Of a stretch of DNA of 64,000 nucleotides, positions 57,280 through 64,000 are shown in pieces. The notes beneath the pieces are model-generated. The model ran no database searches. It had not been told where the DNA came from and worked only from the letters and a program-made list of their open reading frames with translations. Made by a program: the position numbers and the translations under genes. The DNA lies in NCBI GenBank assembly GCA_037176885.1, contig JAWWNJ010000061.1:124001-188000 (forward strand). The letters are read 5' to 3'. This stretch comes from Favolaschia claudopus. Lineage: Eukaryota; Basidiomycota; Agaricomycetes; Agaricales; Mycenaceae. Position 1 is the stretch's first letter. Each line of letters starts with the position of its first letter.

Positions 57280-58355
57280 CGTGTGAAGGCGGAATAGGGA
57301 AGAAGGAGGAGGGCAAGGTGGGCGAAAAGAAGGAACGGAAGAAGGCAGGTATAACGTCCGGTATTTATGACTCTCGTCTGCCGATAATAAGGTGGCCGAG
57401 AAGCGCGGGCTAAGAGCTTGAAGGGGCTAGTGCGGATATTCTGACACTAGGAATGTTCCAAGTGAAAAGGAAATTTAAAACCTTGTAGCCTCTCTCGATT
57501 TCGTTTCAGCCTTCGAGCTGGTACTCAAGTATCAGTAATTGAGAAGAACAATACAAATACCCACGGTAGGAATTTTGACTCCTTCAACCGAAGCACTGAC
57601 CAGATCCTAGCCCTTCTCTCTGATCCAACATCCAAACTTCGGCTCGCAGATGCATTTGCGTGCAATATTCATTCCAGCAGACATTTCTGTCTGAGCACGC
57701 GCGAATCGAGAGCGAGATCAAACATTCCGTCCATCTGCACGATATGAACTGACAGGTGACATGGAATTCAAGGGTTTATAGCGTCTGGAATGATGATTGA
57801 ATGCGCTACTTCCGAGCTCATCTGGTTTCAGTTTCTTCTCTCTCTCGGGTTTACAGTAAGCATTGAACTCGACTTTTATAGGATTCGGTGTCTCTGCTCA
57901 TGTGTTGTAATGCTGTCGGCCAGACACGCAACACTAAAGAACAATCACACAGCAGATCCAACAAGACCACGCTGTATTACGTAGGCGAGCCACAGGCGGG
58001 CGGGACGACGACGACAAGACGGTAGACGACAAGGAGCAACTGACTACGTAAGCGTCTGATCGGCACGGTAAACCGGACAGGTTTACATGTGTTCAGTATT
58101 GATGCCAGACTCGGAAGCTAGGAGGAATATGCTCGAGCTGCATATTCAGTTCAAGGCTGTTGGATTGCGGGACAACGCAGGCCTGCAACCGAAGGGACTG
58201 AATTGAAAGTTGAAAACTGAACAATTCGGAGATCACCAACAGTCACATCACGCGACTGTGACTGAGCGCGTCGGCTGGTATATTTCTCATACTCCAACGT
58301 TCGAAAAAGCAATTCATATATGTATGTTAGATGAATAATTGAAGCAGAATCGGCT
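57280..58355. other. Intergenic, no gene recognised
   Basis: Peroxygenase promoter and ABC transporter 3' flank. A TATA-like GGTATAAC sits near 57348 (plus-strand reading). Otherwise nothing recognised. Confidence 0.45.
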
Positions 58356-61300
58356 CTATGACTTGCTGGTACTCCGTCCCTCTGCCATGGCATAGAGATT
58401 GTCCTTGTCCCCAGACTCGTCAACCAACGCCCGCAGCTTGCCCTTCGGGTTCTTGAGCAACTCTTTTGGGGCATCGAATTCAACCTATGCACTGAGTCAG
58501 ACTACAGCAAACGGAGCAAAGTAAAGCCCTCACAATTCGTCCCTCGTCGAGCACCATCTACGAAGAGAAAAGATTTAAACAGCAATCGAGAAAGATCGGT
58601 GACTCGACTCACAATTTTATCAGAATCCAGAATAGTTTGCAGACGATGAGCAACCGTGATGACGGTAACATCCGACTTGAGCTCCGTGCGCAATGAAGTT
58701 TGAATGATTCCGTCAGTTTTGTAGTCGATCGCTGATGTAGCTTCATCGAGGATGAGCAGCTTGCTTTCCCGAACGATTGCTCGGGCTGAATACAGGGTGT
58801 CAAGGCAGTAGTTCCTTAGACGAATAGAACGTACCCAAAGCGAGAATCTGCCGCTGTCCAACAGACAAGTTGCTCCCGCCAGAGGAGATCACGCTATCCA
58901 ATACGAGTCGACCTTCATCCATCTCCTCCTGGAGCGAGTACAGTCCCGCGGCGCGAAGCGCCATATTCAAAGTCGGATCGTCGTACTGGCCGAATGGATC
59001 GAGATTGTGGCGTAACGTGCCCGACAGCAACTCAGGCTGAAGGTATCATGAGAGGAAGTAGATGAGTGAAATGAGAAAGCTGACCATTTGTGGAATTATA
59101 GTGATGTTTGAGCGCAAGGCGTCTAAGTTGATCGAAGAGGTCGGGATTCCGTCGTAATGCACTGTTCCTTCCGTATATATGCAGCGCAGGAGAGCGAGAG
59201 TAAGAGAGCTCTGGAGTACAGATATAAGCTTTGCGAGATGAAAACGAATTCAAACTCAAACTTACTTTGCCAGAGCCAGTGCGACCAACTGTGAACTCAA
59301 AAAGTCAAAATTGATTGCGACTTGGGTGCTTGGATGAGACTGACCGATTCCGACACGTTCCCCCGAATTGACGCGGAAGGAAATGTCGCGAAGAACCTTG
59401 GGACCATCAGGCGAATACCGCGCCGATAGCTTCTCAACGACAAGCTCGCCGCTGCTTGGCCAGTGCGCAGGAGGCTTCCCAATCTCGGTCGGCTTGGGTT
59501 CCTGCTCGATGTTGATGTATTGTTGAATTCGCTCCAAACTATGTTGGGGTGAGATTTGCTCTAAAGGCATAAAGAGGCGAAGCACCTGTTGCCTGAATTT
59601 GTGTGAGAAATGAATATTTACAGTGAAGGCGACTTACCTTGGATCTGGACGTCGTTCCAGATGCGGACCTGAGCACACATTAGCACGGAGAATCATTATT
59701 TGCGAAGAAAATTACCCAAAAGAGGATTCGCATGCTGAAGCCAGCTATCGCAGCGATGAGTGACAAATCGACGATATTGAGATATGGTTCGCACCTGCCA
59801 TGTTCAAGCTGAAGCCTACATTGTTGGATTGTTCCTTTTGTTGTCATCAGTGCCATGAGACAACAAAGAGATAATGGACGACGTACTTTTCGGAAGTAGA
59901 CGAGGTACACGGCCAAGACCGCAGCCAGAATGTTTCCAACCGCTGCAAGTCTGACACCAACCCAGCGCTAGGAAGAAAGCCAAGAAAAAGACATGAGATG
60001 CTGGACTTGATGGAGGAGACGCAGAGACAAACGTACATCTAAAAGCGACAGTGTTCTTGCAGCTCGAGTATATCGATTGATACGCCGTAAAGATTCGGTG
60101 ATGAAGGGCACTTGAGAGCCGTAGGCACGGATGGAGGCTAAAAACGTGTCAGTAGGATGCAGTATAATCAACATCGGAGACGAACTGAGGCCGGCGATAG
60201 CGGCGCTGAAGCTAGTAGGAAAGATTAAAACATGGACGGATAGGAATCGAACTCGACTTACTGCCCGAGAACAGGCGCCTTTGCATTACTACTTTCACGC
60301 TTGACCGAGAGCTGCGCCTTGATGAAAAGCTGACCGAACGCACCACCGATGATGGCGGCGAACACCCCTGGAACAGAGAATAGTGGCGTCAAAAAGACGA
60401 CCGCGCCAAACGAGGTTAGCATCGAGAGTGTCACGGCTACAAAGCCAGCAAAGACGTTGAGAATGGGACCATCCACTGCAGTAATATCCGCTGTGAAGCG
60501 AGCAATAACTCGAGAAGCGGGAGTGATATCGAGCCACCGGAGGGTCGTCCCAAGAATCGACTCGGTGAGCTGCCGGTGGATGACTCGTGAGGCTCTCAGG
60601 CAAGCAAACGCGAAGACGATATCTCCGCTCGATCTTGACAAGATATCGAACAAGGTGATCATGCCATATACACCGAGATGGCTAGTGGAAAGGTCAAATG
60701 GCTAATCCGCGCAGGAACAAGAAAGACCTCACTAGGAAACGGAAACGGAGCCAGGTGGACTATTCTCGTACTTCGAAGCAAAGTAACCGAGATACCAAGT
60801 TTCAAGCACTTGAGCGAGTTGAGAGCAGGTGTAGAAGCCGAGGAAAGCAACGTAGAATCCGACGCCACCCAAACCACGAAGGTAAAGACCCACTGCGTCG
60901 TTCCGAGTGACTGAGTACCAAACGATGAATGGAATCGGCACAACGCACCGGCAGACCATTTCACTCTACCCAGTTGAACTTCCTCTGCCAAAATAAGCTT
61001 CCCGTCTTTTTTCGAGTCATCTTTGCCCGGCTTGGTATCGGCGGCTTCGGCGTCTACGACCTGTTCCATCACCTGCAGCTCCGCATTGGCTTCCTCTGCA
61101 AGTTTCTTGTCGTGTTGAAGGGCTTCAGCTACCGATCCCTGACTTGTGATACGGCCGTTCAAACCAATCGAGATGGTGTGATCGGCGATCGGCGCAGCGA
61201 GAGCTACATTGTGGGTCTGATAAGAGGACAAAACATTCAGCTCGATCGATACAAGTCAAAATGCGAGAGACACGTACGACGAGAATAACAGTCCTGCCTT

Positions 61301-64000
61301 TGACCAAATCCCCGGTGAAACATTTTTCGACGATCCACTTCGAAGTGTGGACGCTAATTGAATGAGAAGGCCCGTCAGCGCAAGACAATTGACCTAAACA
61401 CTTAAACTCACTCCAAAGCTGCGAGTACATCATCGAGAAGCAAGATTTCGGCTTTGGAATAAATGGCTCGCGCCAATGTACAACGCGCTTTCTGGCCGCC
61501 GCTTAAAGTCAGACCTGGATGAAGCATGTAAGCGGATCCAGGCGGCATTCTAGTATAGCAACGCGCCTTTTTCTCCGACCTCGCTCTGATCACCAGCCTC
61601 GAATAACTCCAAATCGCGCTCCAATGCACATTGGTACAACACCTTTTTGTAGCGCTCTTCGTCATATTCAGAGCCGAAAAGAATATTGTCGCGAATCGTT
61701 TCGTTCAAGACCCAAGATTCCTGTGCGGCATATGCCACTCCGCCTTCGCGCGGGAGGTTGTACCAGGAGCTCGGCATGGCCGGAGTAAAGTGCATTTCAC
61801 CTGGACCGATGTCAATATCGGAGTTTGCCGGATACGCCATCAATGAGCGCTTACCCAGAAGTGCCATAAGCAAGCTGAATCAGAATCGACTCAGTCAGAA
61901 GCTACGCAACATAACGAATCGCCACTCACGATGTCTTCCCGGCGCCGGTGGGACCAAGCTGATAGCGCGATTCGCATCAAGAAAAACGGGAATGAAACGG
62001 GTGAAAGCATACGACAAGATTGAACCGTCCACGCTTGAAGAGGAGTTCGTCGTCGATGCGCAGTGTGAACCGATGCTTTGATGGCGTAGCAGAACCATCA
62101 TTCTCGTTCGACCAAGTGAACGTCGCGTCGCGGAAGCCAATCTCTTGGGAGTGTGTCGTGTCATCGACGTCGAGTACCCCAGCGGCGGCGGCTTCCTTCT
62201 CTTCGGCGAACTGGTCGAGTAACTCCGTCTAGAAAATATCAGCAAGGCTTGTCACCGTATAAAGCTCTCCTGCGTACGTTGTGCAAGAAGTCGTTGATAC
62301 GGTCCAGCTCGAAGTTGTTCAGCGCGGGCAAAGTCAACGGAGAAAGGCGACTTACGGAGACTTTGGAGTCAATGAATTGAATCACACGGTAGTTGGCCAT
62401 GTGCAGTTGGTTGCGGAGCATATCAAACACCGGCATTGTGCTGAAAACGATCGACGGGCGCAACTCTTGTTTCATGATCACCGTCTGAGGAGGAGCAATG
62501 AACTTGAGGGTTCTTTGCGTCAGGAAGGAGTAAACTCACGCTGTGATGAAGGTCAACAATGGTGCGTCTGGATGATAGAAAGGGAAAAAACTTACAAAGT
62601 AACATAGGTAACCAGCATAGTAATGATTGGTATGACGTTGCTAGCGTGAATATGGTCAGAATTTCTGGCGGAGCACAATTGATATGCTCACTTGACCGTA
62701 TTCGCAACCCACTCAAAGATCTCTCGCCTCCAAATCCAAAGCAACTCCTCTTCCCGCTTATTGTTCACGCGCTCGAGCATCCTGTCTTCCCACCCGAAGA
62801 GTTTGATCATCCGCAGGACGTTCATCGCTGAGAACCAAACGTGATTAACGACGACAGAAGAAAGCCGAAATCAAGGACAAGACACGACACATACTTTCAC
62901 TGATCGTCCCGATACGCGCATCCGCTGCCTTGATACGCCCGATCTGAATGCCCTGCAGAATTCGGGCGGCGATACCGGAGACAGGGAAGAGCATGAGCAT
63001 GGTGAACATCCCAACGAACGAGCTGAAGATACACATGAGGTATCTCTCTGGAGAAGACGAAGAAACACGCACCTCCATCCCAAAACGATATACAAAAACA
63101 CCACGCAAAACACGATCGTTATGGGCATGTAGAAGAGGAGGAGCAGGAAGTCCGCCATGTTCGTGACGTTGCGCAAATCCGTCGTAACAAGATTGGAGAT
63201 CTTGCCGACGTCGACGCTGCCCTGCTTCGTAGAGTTCGAGGTAGACTTGGGGTCTTTCGAGATGGTGCTCGCAGTACCCTGCACGGTTTCGCTGCTGGCG
63301 TCTGACTCGGATGCGCCGTTCGTGGAGCTCACGTCGTCCTTGGGAGACGGCGGAGTGGGAGCGTCGGGGTTGTCGTTGTGCGCCTTGACCCGCACGCGCA
63401 AAGCGTGCTCGAAGATAGGTTCAGTGAGGAGACCTTCAACTTGTACGAGAATGCGCATCTGCGGAGGGAGATAGTGGGTGAGGGCAAGAACGGAGAACAT
63501 GTACACGGCAACGAACCGAAAGGCGGAAATATGCTTGGAGTGCGGTCGTTCCAATCAATGGCCCGAATGCGAGCCAGATGATCCACACAATGGGACGGAT
63601 CGGAGAGTCTTCAGGGCCATTTTCGAGGTATCTTGAGTGATGTTAGATTAGGCCATGAAAGGAAACGAGGGAGTAACGGACGCAAGGACGCGATTGATGC
63701 CAATCGGAGAGGCGAACATACACAAGGAATACAAGATGAGCAGAAAGATGATGGTTGAGTATTCGTTGCTGCGACCGATTCAATACAGTTTCAATGCCAA
63801 GGAATAAATGTCGTACCTGAAGGTCTTGATGATACCGAAGAAGATGTGGTGACCGCTCGCTCCAGAGAAGGTGTCGATGTTCTGGACAATAAAAATCACC
63901 ATCGACGAGTTTGAATCGAAAAGGGGAGGGTCAAACCGGGAAGCTGCGTTTCTTCAAATTTTCCGACATGTCAGAGTCTGCGAGCGGCGGGAGCTTGTCG
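58356..64000 (-). CDS. ABCC-type multidrug ABC transporter, 5' end beyond the window
   Basis: A minus-strand multi-exon gene ending in [20 protein letters not shown] at 58358-58356; its start lies past 64000. Order from the N-terminal side: TMD1 (63990-62240; [39 protein letters not shown]); NBD1 (~62150-61200) with [17 protein letters not shown] Walker [17 protein letters not shown] signature and [13 protein letters not shown]alker B; a charged linker rich in Lys/Asp/Glu; TMD2 (~60960-59590); NBD2 (~59420-58520) with a degenerate-looking first coding of Walker A at an intron, [26 protein letters not shown] signature and [13 protein letters not shown]alker B. This is the layout of YOR1/MRP-like exporters of conjugates and drugs. 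About 20 short introns; exact exons were not all resolved. It may export a product of nearby biosynthetic genes (inference). Confidence 0.85.

Overview
The window is nuclear DNA of a filamentous basidiomycete, most likely an agaricomycete. Nearly every gene is cut by 48-80 nt GT-AG introns, and the protein families fit: DUF6593, DUF6534-type seven-helix proteins, BTB/POZ and F-box proteins, a heme-thiolate peroxygenase, a basidiomycete-type flavin halogenase, and an NRPS-like synthetase with membrane-bound beta-helix domains. I cannot name the species. All gene models were spliced by hand from reading frame, splice signals and remembered family patterns, so exon edges are predictions.

Layout. 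1-4.4 kb: a small secreted Cys-rich protein between inverted repeats, a BTB protein and a DUF6593 protein. 4.6-9.4 kb: a 15-exon secreted protein (minus strand), a 268-bp MITE upstream of it, and an unknown protein. 10.4-15.3 kb: a MYND zinc-finger gene between inverted repeats, then a decayed 2.7-kb repeat (copy A). 15.9-21.4 kb: an F-box protein, then a flavin halogenase and an O-methyltransferase facing away from each other, both apparently broken. 21.4-25.5 kb: gene-poor, with another inverted-repeat pair. 25.5-32 kb: a second F-box-like protein, an FAD oxidoreductase 5' fragment, a seven-helix membrane protein, and the 3' half of a sesquiterpene synthase, which stops shortly before repeat copy B (32.3-35.2 kb). 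36-42 kb: a short coiled-coil ORF, a DUF6534-like membrane protein and a frame-broken SET-domain gene. 43-49 kb: a 1642-residue NRPS-like enzyme (adenylation, carrier, membrane beta-helix modules) ending in an in-frame RING finger. 49.6-64 kb: a small secreted protein, a membrane ankyrin protein, a secreted protein of unknown family, a short heme-thiolate peroxygenase, and an ABCC-type transporter running off the right edge.

How it fits together. The right half holds an intact set often seen around secondary metabolism: NRPS-like synthetase, peroxygenase and ABC exporter. The left half holds relics of such functions: halogenase with a stop codon, methyltransferase lacking its catalytic half, half a terpene synthase, an oxidoreductase stub and a broken SET gene, next to repeats. 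My reading (inference) is an accessory region where repeat activity has been eroding metabolite genes. No CRISPR array, rRNA gene or convincing tRNA gene was seen.
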